A DNA stretch of 32,960 nt from contig DATFHG010000070.1 in NCBI GenBank assembly GCA_035248725.1, forward strand, positions 1 to 32,960, in the 5' to 3' direction. The DNA comes from DASPMP01 sp035248725 (lineage in GTDB: Bacteria > Gemmatimonadota > Gemmatimonadetes > Gemmatimonadales > Gemmatimonadaceae). A program made the translations under genes and the position numbers. The notes below the pieces were generated by a model. The model was not told the origin of the DNA. It made no database searches and was given only the letters and a program-made list of their open reading frames with translations. Of the stretch, positions 23,778 through 31,860 are shown in pieces (position 1 is the stretch's first letter; the number at the start of each line of letters is the position of its first letter).

Positions 23778-24343
23778 GGCCGCAGGGGAGCCGCGGTCTC
23801 GACATCCGCGCTCATGGAGACCGATGGTTCCGATCGATCCAGGCGCAGCAGGCGTACCTGCTCGACCACCTCGAAGCCGAGTGCATCCCACGCCGCGGCG
23901 CTCGACGGGCGCGAGCCGACGTTGTGGAGCCGCATCTCCGTGAGTCCGCGTTCGTCGCACCAGTCGCGCGCGCGCCCGAGCAGTGCACGCAGAACGCCCT
24001 GGCGGCGGCAGCCGGGTGTCACGTACACCGACGACACGTAGCAGTAGCGATCCGGTACCAGCAACGGCGACGAGATGGATTCCACGCACCGCAGCATGCC
24101 CACTGCCGCGTGACGCACCTCGGCCAGGAAGATCACTTCCCGATCGGCGTCGATCTGCGACGCGAAGATGGGGCGCGCGCGCGTCTCCGCGTCGGGACGA
24201 AGGCGGCCATAGATCGGATGCTCGCCATACTCGCGCAGGAGTGCCAGGCGCAGCGCCACGACGACGTCCAGGTCGGACGGCGTCGCGCGCCGGATCGTCA
24301 GCGGACCGCCACCGTCGTGCGCCTCCGACCGGCGGTCCTTCAC
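23774..24343 (-). CDS. GNAT family N-acetyltransferase
   Basis: The 189-residue protein begins with a GNAT-like core (LTIRRATPSDLDVVVALRLAL). The acetyl-CoA loop follows in SSVYVTPGCRRQGVLRALL, where the pyrophosphate-binding signature is R-R-Q-G-V-L, a looser version of Q/RxxGxG/A. The C-terminal strand is LHNVGSRPSSAAAWDALGFE. The acceptor (small molecule, peptide or protein) cannot be told. The GTG start at 24343 overlaps the TGA of the ATPase gene (GTGA) and its own stop overlaps the kinase-like start, so all three genes are coupled. The family can modify ribosomal proteins, aminoglycosides or metabolites, but nothing here points to one of these. Confidence 0.87.
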   Translation of the reverse strand: MKDRRSEAHDGGGPLTIRRATPSDLDVVVALRLALLREYGEHPIYGRLRPDAETRARPIFASQIDADREVIFLAEVRHAAVGMLRCVESISSPLLVPDRYCYVSSVYVTPGCRRQGVLRALLGRARDWCDERGLTEMRLHNVGSRPSSAAAWDALGFEVVEQVRLLRLDRSEPSVSMSADVETAAPLRP

Positions 24344-25809
24344 CCCACGCCGCCCCCGAACAGATCGTTAGGGCGGCGACGCGGCTCGGGCGTCACGCGC
24401 GCGTACTCACCCGCGTCCGATCGCGAGATGCGCTTGCGCGCGACGAGCGCTTCGAGCACGAGCTCGGCGGCGGAGACCGCCTGCGCGTAGTCGTCCTCCG
24501 CCGCGAGGCCCGTGTCGTGTACGACGCGCAGCAATCCGGCGACACTGTCCAGCGCCTGGTAGATCGCGCGTGACGACGCGTCCTCGTCGACCTGCAACGC
24601 GGCGCCTTCGTCGAACCACATGATGATGTCGTCCACGTTCACGCCGCCCGCACGCTCCTGGAACGTGGCGTCCGCGGCCCGCCGGATCAGCTCACGCGCG
24701 ATCGCGGCGCCGCCGACGAGCTCACCCTCGTACTCCAGCTCGATCTTTCCCGTGATGGCGGGCAGCGCGGCGTAGATGTCGGAGACGCGCGGCACGACGT
24801 CCTCGTCGCTGGCCTGGACGGTGCGACGCTCGGCGTTCGACACCACGTTCTCCATCACGGTGATCGGCAGCCGTTGCGACACGCCCGAGCGGCGATCGAT
24901 GCGCCGGTCCGCGCGCGCCTCGAATGCAATCCGCTCCACCAGCTCCGCGATGAAGTCCGGCACGCGCACCGCCCGCGCGTCCCGTTTCATCCACGCTTCC
25001 TGTTTCGTGATCTCCACGCCGAGCTCGACGCTCTTCGGGTAATGCGTCTGGATCTCGCTGCCGATGCGATCCTTGAGCGGCGTGATGATCTTGCCGCGAG
25101 CGGTGTAGTCCTCGGGGTTCGCGGTGAACACCAGCTGCACGTCGAGCGGCAGACGCACGGGATAGCCCTTGATCTGGACGTCGCCTTCCTGCATCACGTT
25201 GAACAGCCCGACCTGCACCTTGCCGGCGAGATCGGGCAGCTCGTTCAACGCGAAGATGCCGCGGTTCGCGCGCGGCAGCATGCCGTAATGGATCGTGAGC
25301 TCGTCGGAGAGCAGATGACCGCCGCGCGCTGCCTTGATCGGGTCCAGGTCGCCGATCATGTCGGCAATGGTGACGTCCGGCGTCGCGAGCTTCTCCACGT
25401 AACGCTGGTCGCGGTGCACCCACGCGATCGGCGCGTCGTCGCCCGCCTCGTCGAGCAGGGTGCGGGCGAACTTCGAGATCGGCGAAAACGGGCTGTCGTT
25501 CACCTCGCTGCCCTGAACGATCGGCATCACGTCGTCGAGCAAAGTCACGAGCGCACGCAGGATGCGTGATTTCGCCTGCCCGCGGAGTCCGAGGAGGATG
25601 AAGTTGTGACGCGACAGGATCGCATTCACGATCTGCGGCATCACGGATTCTTCGTAGCCGAGGACGCCGGAGAACACGGGACCGCCGGCACACAACCGCG
25701 CGAGCAGGTTCTGCCGCATCTCGTCCTTGACGGTGCGACGGATGCGTTCCGGGACGCCGTAGGGAGACTGCTTCAGCGCGCCGAGCGTTTGGGGAAGGGA
25801 CTGCTTCAT
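24340..25809 (-). CDS. AAA+ ATPase of the MoxR/magnesium-chelatase ChlI type
   Basis: The 489-residue protein has a Walker A loop GLRGQAKS (74-81), in which RGQAKS differs from the usual GxxGxGKS, and a Walker B strand IFALNELPDL (185-194) in which Asn189 stands where most ATPases have Asp. Sensor-1 Asn231 is in FTANPEDYTARG. The C-terminal third is helical. Such ATPases remodel or load metal-binding partners through VWA proteins (BchI/BchD, RavA/ViaA), and a VWA protein lies in the same window. ATG 25809 is preceded by AGGA. The gene lies 46 bases downstream of the molybdopterin oxidoreductase on the same strand and overlaps the GNAT gene. Its substrate is unknown; it may service the oxidoreductase. 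Confidence 0.88.
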   Translation of the reverse strand: MKQSLPQTLGALKQSPYGVPERIRRTVKDEMRQNLLARLCAGGPVFSGVLGYEESVMPQIVNAILSRHNFILLGLRGQAKSRILRALVTLLDDVMPIVQGSEVNDSPFSPISKFARTLLDEAGDDAPIAWVHRDQRYVEKLATPDVTIADMIGDLDPIKAARGGHLLSDELTIHYGMLPRANRGIFALNELPDLAGKVQVGLFNVMQEGDVQIKGYPVRLPLDVQLVFTANPEDYTARGKIITPLKDRIGSEIQTHYPKSVELGVEITKQEAWMKRDARAVRVPDFIAELVERIAFEARADRRIDRRSGVSQRLPITVMENVVSNAERRTVQASDEDVVPRVSDIYAALPAITGKIELEYEGELVGGAAIARELIRRAADATFQERAGGVNVDDIIMWFDEGAALQVDEDASSRAIYQALDSVAGLLRVVHDTGLAAEDDYAQAVSAAELVLEALVARKRISRSDAGEYARVTPEPRRRPNDLFGGGVG

Positions 25810-25855
25810 GTTCGTATCCTACTCCCGCGTGCCGCCGCTCGCTACGCTGCGATCG

Positions 25856-27928
25856 TCAGTCGGCCAGCGCGACCTCGACCTGATTGTCGTAGAACACGGG
25901 GCCGTGCCCCATGTCCGTCTCACGCTGCGAGGTCGTCTGGTTCGCGTTCGCACCGTCCGCCGTCAGCTTGCCCCACCAGATGGACGGTGCCCACACGACG
26001 CCCTCGCGGATGCCGGCGTCCACTTTTGCGACGGCCGTGAACGCCCCACGATCGTTCTGAATCACGACGCGCGCGCCGACGGGGATGCCGCGGCGCTCCG
26101 CGTCGTGCGGGTGAATGATGCACTCCGGCTCGCGCGCGGCGCGGCGCAGCGGCTCCACGTTCACGAACGTCGAGTTGAGGAACTGGTGCGCCGGCGACGA
26201 AATCAACGTCAGCGGGAACCGCGACATCAGCGCGGGGTCGCGCTCGGGCGACTCGTATGGCGGCGTGAAGTCGGGCAGCGGATCGAGCCCCATCGCCTTC
26301 ATGCGCTCGGAGTAGAACTCGCACTTGCCGCTGGGCGTGAGGAACTCGCCGTTCGCGAACGGCAGGTAGGGCGTCGGCACGGACAGTCTGACCCACCCCT
26401 TGTCCATGAGCTGCTCGACGCTGATGCCGCGAAACTTGGGATGATCCGCTGGAATCGCCTGCCGAATGATCGTGAGGTCGTCGTCGCGCAGCGACGGATC
26501 GGTCAGCCCCATGGCGCGTGCGAGCAGCCGGAAGATTTCGCTGTTCGGTTTGGCCTCGCCCATCGGCGCGATGGACGGCCGATTGAGGGAGAGATAGTGA
26601 TGGCCGTACGCGAGATGGATGTCCCAGTGCTCGAGCTGGGTCGTCGCGGGGAGCACGATGTCGGCCCAGTCGGCGGTATCGGTCTGGAAATGCTCCAGCA
26701 CGACCGTGAAGAGATCTTCACGTGCGAAGCCGCGCAACACGACGCCGCGCTCGGGGGCCACCGCGGCTGGATTCGAGTTGTAGACAATCAGCGCGCGTAC
26801 CGGAGGCCCGCCGACGCCTGCGTCCGCGGACGTGAGCGCTTCGCCAAGCCGGATCATGTTGATCGTCCGCACCGAAGGCGACAGGTCCGGCCGCTGCACC
26901 GCATTCGTGTCGAACGCGAAGTTGGCGCTGGTGGACAGCTGGACACCGCCCCCGGGGCGACGCCAGTGGCCGCTCACCGCTGGCAGACACGCGATCGTGC
27001 GCACGGCCATCCCGCCGCCGGCATGCCGCTGGAGTCCGTAATTCACGCGGATGAAGCACGCCGTGGCGCGGCCATACGCTTCGCCCAGCTCGCGCACCGT
27101 GTCGGCGCTCAGTCCCGTGATCTTGGCCACGCGTTCCGGCGGATACTCGCGCACGCGCGCGCGCAGCTGCTCTTCGCCCAATGTATATCGCGCGAGAAAA
27201 TCACGATCCTCCAGGTGGCGCTCGAACAGCACGTGCATCATCCCCAGCGCGAGGGCCGCATCGGTGCCGGGTCGGATACCGAGCCACGCATCGCACTGCG
27301 CGGCGGTGCGCGTGCGGATGGGATCGATCGCGATCACGCGCGCGCCGTTCTCCTTCGCGCGCAGCACGAACGGCCAGAGGTGCGGATTCGACGTGAGGGT
27401 ATTCGTTCCCCACAACAGGATCAGATCGCTTTGCGGGATTCCTTCTGCGTCCGCGCCGATGTTCGCGCCGACGGTCATGCGCATGCCGTAGGTGCCTGCC
27501 ATCGAGCAGATGGTCCGATCCAGCTTCGATGCCCCGATCGAATGAAAAAAACGACGGTCCATCGAGCCACCCTGCACGATGCCCATCGTTCCTGCGTACG
27601 AGTACGGCAGGATCGCCTGTGGGCCGTCGGACGATTGGCGGATCGCGTCCAGCCGCTGCGCGATCTCGCGCAGCGCCTCCTCCCACGAGATGCGCGCAAA
27701 GCGTCCCTCGCCCTTGCGTCCGATGCGGCGCATCGGATGCAGGACGCGATCCTTGTGGTACGTTCGCTCGACGTACCGGTTGACCTTGGTACAGAGAAAG
27801 CCGTTCGTGAACGGATGGTCGGGGTCGCCCGCAACGCGAACCGCGCGGCCCTCTTCCACGCTCACCAGCATCGCGCACGTATCGGGGCAATCGTGGGGGC
27901 ACGCCCCGCGAACGATCGTCGTGGTCAT
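25856..27928 (-). CDS. Molybdopterin-dependent oxidoreductase, DMSO-reductase superfamily, orphan catalytic subunit
   Basis: The 690-residue protein has an N-terminal 4Fe-4S motif C10-x3-C14-x3-C18-x27-C46 (CPHDCPDTCAM, then GFLC). The Mo-bisMGD superfamily domains follow, with a C-terminal dinucleotide-binding segment (SSPAHQFLNSTFV). Cys141 in RTICSMAGTYG may ligate molybdenum. There is no twin-arginine signal, so it is probably cytoplasmic. It resembles formate-dehydrogenase- and nitrate-reductase-like proteins often annotated only as MopB family. No iron-sulfur, membrane or cytochrome subunit and no cofactor-assembly gene is adjacent, so electron partner and substrate are unknown. ATG 27928 is preferred over a TTG at 27946. 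It is divergent from the lipoprotein gene with 214 bases between. Confidence 0.9.
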   Translation of the reverse strand: MTTTIVRGACPHDCPDTCAMLVSVEEGRAVRVAGDPDHPFTNGFLCTKVNRYVERTYHKDRVLHPMRRIGRKGEGRFARISWEEALREIAQRLDAIRQSSDGPQAILPYSYAGTMGIVQGGSMDRRFFHSIGASKLDRTICSMAGTYGMRMTVGANIGADAEGIPQSDLILLWGTNTLTSNPHLWPFVLRAKENGARVIAIDPIRTRTAAQCDAWLGIRPGTDAALALGMMHVLFERHLEDRDFLARYTLGEEQLRARVREYPPERVAKITGLSADTVRELGEAYGRATACFIRVNYGLQRHAGGGMAVRTIACLPAVSGHWRRPGGGVQLSTSANFAFDTNAVQRPDLSPSVRTINMIRLGEALTSADAGVGGPPVRALIVYNSNPAAVAPERGVVLRGFAREDLFTVVLEHFQTDTADWADIVLPATTQLEHWDIHLAYGHHYLSLNRPSIAPMGEAKPNSEIFRLLARAMGLTDPSLRDDDLTIIRQAIPADHPKFRGISVEQLMDKGWVRLSVPTPYLPFANGEFLTPSGKCEFYSERMKAMGLDPLPDFTPPYESPERDPALMSRFPLTLISSPAHQFLNSTFVNVEPLRRAAREPECIIHPHDAERRGIPVGARVVIQNDRGAFTAVAKVDAGIREGVVWAPSIWWGKLTADGANANQTTSQRETDMGHGPVFYDNQVEVALAD

Positions 27929-28010
27929 CGACTCACAATGAACCAAAACAACTGTTTTTCAAAGGACCGCCGAAGATGTTATCACAGCGTAATTTGCGCG
28001 TGCAGTCTCC

Positions 28011-28038
28011 TTGACTGCGTTTTCTGAAAACCTAGTTT
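28011..28038 (+). promoter_or_regulatory. Putative promoter of the small lipoprotein gene
   Basis: TTGACT (28011-28016) is followed after 16 bases by TAGTTT (28033-28038), a good -35 and a fair -10. It lies about 100 bases before the ATG. The rest of the 214-base gap (27929-28142) shows no RNA gene or repeat; a matching minus-strand promoter for the oxidoreductase is not clear. Confidence 0.45.
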
Positions 28039-28142
28039 ACACGCCGCCCAAGAACACCCGAGCATCACGCGCCCTGAGCACGTCGAACGCGTGCACGAGC
28101 AACGTTCGTGATGGCTGCCACAACTCTACACAGGAGATCTGC

Positions 28143-28394
28143 ATGAAGCGCCTCGCTCTCGTTGCCACACTCGCGGTGGCAGCGGCCTGCTCCAAGTCCG
28201 ACAAGACGGAAACCGCGGACACGACGACGCCTGCGATGGCGCCGGCCCCAGCGCCGACCGCGATGGACACAGGCATGAAGATGGACACGACGCACAAGAT
28301 GGACTCGGCCAAGGCCGCCGACTCGGCGAAGATGACGACCAAGACGACGACCAAGACGACGACCAAGACGAGCACCAAGACCAAGCGGCCGTAA
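28143..28394 (+). CDS. Small lipoprotein with Thr/Lys tandem repeats
   Basis: The 83-residue product begins with a lipoprotein signal (MKRLALVATLAVAAACSKSD), with a lipobox-like VAAAC at 12-16, so Cys16 should be lipid-modified. After a Thr/Ala/Pro-rich stretch and two MKMDTTHK/MDSAK-like segments, the tail is a Lys/Thr repeat (TTKTTTKTTTKTSTKTK). Its DNA is a near-perfect 12-base tandem repeat. An AGGAG 6 bases before ATG 28143 and a perfect hairpin terminator after the stop make it a real, separately transcribed gene. Function is unknown; a basic, flexible envelope lipoprotein that binds nucleic acid, polysaccharide or the surface is possible. The Met/His content could also suggest metal binding, which is weak. 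Confidence 0.85.
   Translation: MKRLALVATLAVAAACSKSDKTETADTTTPAMAPAPAPTAMDTGMKMDTTHKMDSAKAADSAKMTTKTTTKTTTKTSTKTKRP
28333..28380 (+). repeat. In-gene 12-base tandem repeat (AAGACGACGACC)
   Basis: Three to four copies of a 12-base unit, the last ones diverged, encode the KTTT repeats of the lipoprotein tail. The reading frame is kept because the unit is a multiple of three. Copy number may vary between strains by slippage. Confidence 0.8.
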
Positions 28395-28417
28395 CCGTCC
28401 GGCTGGTGATCGACGAC

Positions 28418-28445
28418 AAGGCGCGACTCAGGTCGCGCCTTTTTT
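28418..28445 (+). terminator. Rho-independent terminator after the lipoprotein gene
   Basis: AAGGCGCGAC (28418-28427) pairs perfectly with GTCGCGCCTT (28432-28441) around TCAG, followed by a run of six T (28440-28445). The hairpin covers the last codons and stop of the convergent epimerase gene (stop at 28428-28430), so one sequence serves as terminator on one strand and as coding end on the other. Confidence 0.92.
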
Positions 28446-29456
28446 GTTGTGCGCTTCCTGCCAGCTCTGGAAGGCGCCCGGGATGCCGATCCCCGGTTGC
28501 ACGCGCGGCGACCACCCGAGCTCACGGCGCGCGCGGTCGGACGAGAAGGGGTTGTCGCGTGAGATGAAGTCCAGCGCGGCGCCACTGACGAGACTGAACT
28601 TGCCGCCGGTCAGCACTTTCGCGATCGCGCGCGTCGTGCGCAGGATGCCGCGCGCGAGCCACATCGGCAGTGGCACGTACCGCGGCTTGCGATCGAGACC
28701 GATGCCCGCGTAATCGAAGAACTCCCTTACTGTCACATCGAAGTCGTTCGAGAGGTTGAACGCGCGCCCGCCCGCGACCTCTGACGTCGCGGCCATCACG
28801 GCACCATCCGCGACATTGGCCGCGTGCACCACCGCCATCGTGGATCGTCCATCACGCAACAGCGGGATGAAGCCGCGACGGATGAGGACAGCCATGCGCG
28901 GCACGAATTGCCGGTCGCGCGGTCCATAGATCACGCACGGACGCACCGCGGTTGCCCAGATGCGGCCCGCGGCATGCGCCGCCATCACCATCTCCTCGGA
29001 CTCGCGCTTCGACCGTGCGTAGTACGCCGTGGGGCGCAGCGACGCGAGGGGCGCGTCCTCGGTCGTGCGTTCACCGCGTTCCGCCGCTGCATACCGTGCC
29101 GACGGCCCGTACACGGCGACACTGCTCAGCTGCAACAAGCGCGCACTGGCACGCTCGGCGGCGGCGATCGCGTTCCGGGTCCCGTCGATGTTCGTCGCGC
29201 GATACGCTTCCCAGCCGCCGCGCACGAGAATGTTCGCCGCCGTATGAAACACCACCTCGCAGCCCTGCGCGGCGGCAGCGAAGGAGCGCTCGTCCAGCAC
29301 GTCGCCGCGATGGACCTTCACATCGTCCGGCAACACCGACCGGCTGGTCTCGACGTTTCGCGCGAGCGCGCGCACCTGCCAGCCGTCGCGCAGCAATCGC
29401 TCCACGATGTGCGAGCCCACGAGCCCCGTCGCGCCCGTGACGAGTGCGCGTCGCAC
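28428..29456 (-). CDS. NAD-dependent epimerase/dehydratase family protein
   Basis: The 342-residue extended short-chain dehydrogenase has the NAD(P) loop GATGLVG (8-14), S112 in LQLSSVAVYG and the active-site Y146-ARS-K150. It resembles nucleoside-sugar 4-epimerases, 3-beta-hydroxysteroid dehydrogenases and hopanoid- or carotenoid-linked relatives; the substrate is not assignable. A hydrophobic/basic region (about 245-285, PLPMWLARGILRTTRAIAKV) suggests a membrane-associated substrate. GTG 29456, 2 bases after the ygfZ-like stop, fits the Rossmann start (RRALVTGATG) and tight operon packing; the frame extends to 29546 but overlaps the ygfZ-like gene. It is the last gene of the glycolate oxidase operon. 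Confidence 0.87.
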   Translation of the reverse strand: MRRALVTGATGLVGSHIVERLLRDGWQVRALARNVETSRSVLPDDVKVHRGDVLDERSFAAAAQGCEVVFHTAANILVRGGWEAYRATNIDGTRNAIAAAERASARLLQLSSVAVYGPSARYAAAERGERTTEDAPLASLRPTAYYARSKRESEEMVMAAHAAGRIWATAVRPCVIYGPRDRQFVPRMAVLIRRGFIPLLRDGRSTMAVVHAANVADGAVMAATSEVAGGRAFNLSNDFDVTVREFFDYAGIGLDRKPRYVPLPMWLARGILRTTRAIAKVLTGGKFSLVSGAALDFISRDNPFSSDRARRELGWSPRVQPGIGIPGAFQSWQEAHNKKGAT

Positions 29457-29458
29457 CG

Positions 29459-30529
29459 TCAGCTTGCGAAGGGCAGCGCCGCGACGTCGAGCTGCATTTC
29501 CCCCGCAACCGCCGTTGGCGACGTCTCCGCGCTCCAACGCGCCCACAAGGGAGTGCCGTTCTCGATCTCCCGTCGCACCATGCCCAGCGCAATCGCGCCA
29601 AGCCGTGGCGACGTCACGGCGCTCCGCACGTCGCCGACGATCTTACCCTCCAGGTCGAACAGGGTCGCCTTCGTCGGCGGTGTCGTCGTGCCGGACCCGC
29701 GCAAGCCGCGCAGCGACCGATTCACGTGTCCGCGGAAGTGCACCCGCGCGACGACCTCCTGTCCCGTATAGCAGCCTTTGGTGTACGAGACGGCGCCGAG
29801 CTCCTCGAGATTCGCTTCCTGCGCGAGCGTCGAGTCGTCCATGTCCACGCCCCACTCGGGCCGGCCGGCCTCCACGCGCGCCACCTCCCACGCCGACAAT
29901 CCCGCCGGTGTGGCGTGCGCCCGCACCGCGAGCTCCCACCACTCGTCGGCGGCGTCGGAGGCGACGAAGAGCTCGAAGCCCTCGACACCGAGCTCCGGCG
30001 ACCGCATGACGATCGCGTCGCCGCCACTCCGTTGGACCATGACGTGCGCGTACGGCAGCATGAGCGCGAGCGCGCTGTGACCGACACCCGTCATCTCCTC
30101 CACGACGTATCGCGCCTGCGCACCGAAGACGCCGATCGACCGCATCGTGTCCGAGGCGTCCGTGTATTTCGCCAGCCGAGGATTCACGTACTTGCGGACG
30201 ATGGAGACCCAGCCGTCCCGCGCGCGCGCAGGCGCGTCCACGAGGATGTCCGTCTCGAGTCGAAGCACACGAACGTCCGCGGCGACCTTGCCCTTCGGCG
30301 TCAACGCCGCAGCGTAGGCGCCGCTTCCGGCGTGCAGCGCTGTGACGTCGTTCGTCAGCAGGCCATTCAGGGCATCAGCGGCCTTGTCGCCGGCAAACCG
30401 CATCCGATGCCGATGACTGCGGTCCACGACGATCGCGCGGCGGTGAAGCGCGTCGTACTCCGACGCCAGCCCGGTATAGCTCAGGACGACGGGTCGGCCC
30501 GCGAGCTCGATCGACGCTTCGGTGGTCAT
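29459..30529 (-). CDS. YgfZ/GcvT family folate-binding protein (Fe-S cluster maintenance)
   Basis: The 356-residue protein has the GcvT-type tetrahydrofolate-binding fold and the YgfZ signature KGCYTGQEVVAR (251-262), with the redox-sensitive cysteine C253. Other blocks are FAGDKAADALNGLLTNDV (45-62) and ALTPKGKVAADVRVL. YgfZ-type proteins are folate-dependent helpers in 4Fe-4S assembly or repair rather than glycine cleavage enzymes. ATG 30529 is 12 bases downstream of the glcF stop; the frame extends to 30889 but overlaps glcF. Its place between a two-cluster iron-sulfur protein and an epimerase suggests support of the GlcF clusters. I assign the family with confidence and the role by inference. 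Confidence 0.9.
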   Translation of the reverse strand: MTTEASIELAGRPVVLSYTGLASEYDALHRRAIVVDRSHRHRMRFAGDKAADALNGLLTNDVTALHAGSGAYAAALTPKGKVAADVRVLRLETDILVDAPARARDGWVSIVRKYVNPRLAKYTDASDTMRSIGVFGAQARYVVEEMTGVGHSALALMLPYAHVMVQRSGGDAIVMRSPELGVEGFELFVASDAADEWWELAVRAHATPAGLSAWEVARVEAGRPEWGVDMDDSTLAQEANLEELGAVSYTKGCYTGQEVVARVHFRGHVNRSLRGLRGSGTTTPPTKATLFDLEGKIVGDVRSAVTSPRLGAIALGMVRREIENGTPLWARWSAETSPTAVAGEMQLDVAALPFAS

Positions 30530-30540
30530 GCTGTCGTAGT

Positions 30541-31860
30541 CTAGCGACCTGTCGCCGCATCGCCCCGGAATTTGCGCGCGTACGAGGCGTCGAGCAGATC
30601 GATGGGGTGGACGGCGCGCGCGTGGCAGTCGTCGCGCCGCAGTCCGGCGCCGATCTGCATCAGGCATCCGGGATTTCCCGTCGCAACGAGCGCCGCCCCG
30701 GTCTCGGCGATGTTTCGCAGCTTGGGCGCCAGCACCGCGTCCGAGGTGTCCGGTTCGAGCAGGTTGTAGATGCCGGCCGCGCCACAGCAGTACTCGGCGT
30801 CCTTGAGCGGAACGAGGTCGAGACCGGGAATCGCGGACAGCACCTGCAGTGGCGGCGTGGTGATCCGTTGCGCGTGAATGAGGTGGCACGGCGCATCGTA
30901 CGTGACCCGAAGATCGAGCGGGGATCCGGGAACGGGCCCGCTCGCTGCCAGCAGCTCGCTGACGTCGCGCACACGCGCTCCAAGACGTTCACCGCGCTCG
31001 CGCCATGCGTGATCGTCCGCGAGCAGCTGGCCGTACTCTTTCATCATGGCGCCGCACCCAGCGGCGTTGGACACGACATAGTCCGCGCCGCTGCGCTCGA
31101 ACGCTTCGATGTTCCGGCGCGCGAGCGCCCGCGCGGTATCCGCGTCGCCCGCGTGCGCGTGGAGCGCGCCGCAGCATTGCTGGCCCGGCGCTGCGACATC
31201 GCAGTAGCCGTTCACACGCAACGTGCGCACGGTGGCCGCATTCGTCGCCGCATACAGCCCCTGCATCACGCATCCTTCCAGCAGCGCGAAGCTGGGGCCG
31301 TGCGCCGGCGGCACCTCGTAGTCGCCGCGCTCGAGCGGCACGCGGGTCGCACCCAACATCCGCAGCGCGAACCCCAGGCGGCTCGGCAGCACCGCGGCCA
31401 GCAGGTCGAGGCGAAGTGCCCGCGCAAACCGGCCGAGGGCCATCGCCATGCGCATCAGCCGCGGGCGCGCGAAGACGCCGAGCAACACCCGTGCGCCGAG
31501 CGGCAGCGGGTGCCGCTCGGTGAGCGTCGCGCGCGTTGCCTCCAGCAGATGCCCGTACGGAACGCCAGACGGACAGACCGTTTCGCAGGCTCGGCAGCCG
31601 AGACAGCGATCGAGATGCCGGCGCGCCGGTACGTCATCCGTGTGGATGGACCCCTCGAGCAGCGACCGCATGAGCAGCAGGCGACCACGCGGACTGTCGT
31701 TCTCGTCCTCCAAAGCCAGGTACGTGGGACACGCCTGCAGGCAGAAACCGCAATGGACGCAGGCGTCGAGACCCGTGCGCGCGTGCGCCAGCGGACTGTC
31801 GGGCAACGCGCAGTGTTCGGGTGCCCCATGCAGCGTGCGAGGATTTCCCGCGGCGGTCAT
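30541..31860 (-). CDS. glcF: Glycolate oxidase iron-sulfur subunit (GlcF-like)
   Basis: The 439-residue protein carries two ferredoxin-type 4Fe-4S motifs, C34-x2-C37-x2-C40-x3-C44P and C86-x2-C89-x2-C92-x3-C96P. Two CCG-type cysteine repeats follow (QQCCG at 227-231 and a matching EYCCG near 363), along with cysteine segments SNAAGCGAMM and GNPGCLMQIG. It would take electrons from the FAD subunits GlcD/GlcE and pass them to the quinone pool. The ATG overlaps the upstream FAD gene's stop (ATGA), so the pair is coupled. Lactate-utilisation and other glycolate-like D-hydroxyacid dehydrogenases are close relatives; the neighbour supports glycolate oxidase. Confidence 0.9.
   Translation of the reverse strand: MTAAGNPRTLHGAPEHCALPDSPLAHARTGLDACVHCGFCLQACPTYLALEDENDSPRGRLLLMRSLLEGSIHTDDVPARRHLDRCLGCRACETVCPSGVPYGHLLEATRATLTERHPLPLGARVLLGVFARPRLMRMAMALGRFARALRLDLLAAVLPSRLGFALRMLGATRVPLERGDYEVPPAHGPSFALLEGCVMQGLYAATNAATVRTLRVNGYCDVAAPGQQCCGALHAHAGDADTARALARRNIEAFERSGADYVVSNAAGCGAMMKEYGQLLADDHAWRERGERLGARVRDVSELLAASGPVPGSPLDLRVTYDAPCHLIHAQRITTPPLQVLSAIPGLDLVPLKDAEYCCGAAGIYNLLEPDTSDAVLAPKLRNIAETGAALVATGNPGCLMQIGAGLRRDDCHARAVHPIDLLDASYARKFRGDAATGR

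Noticed and set aside
25808..28027. A 739-codon plus-strand open frame opposite the molybdopterin oxidoreductase.
   Set aside because: The minus strand holds clear MopB motifs; the plus-strand product is low-complexity Arg/His/Ala and is a shadow.
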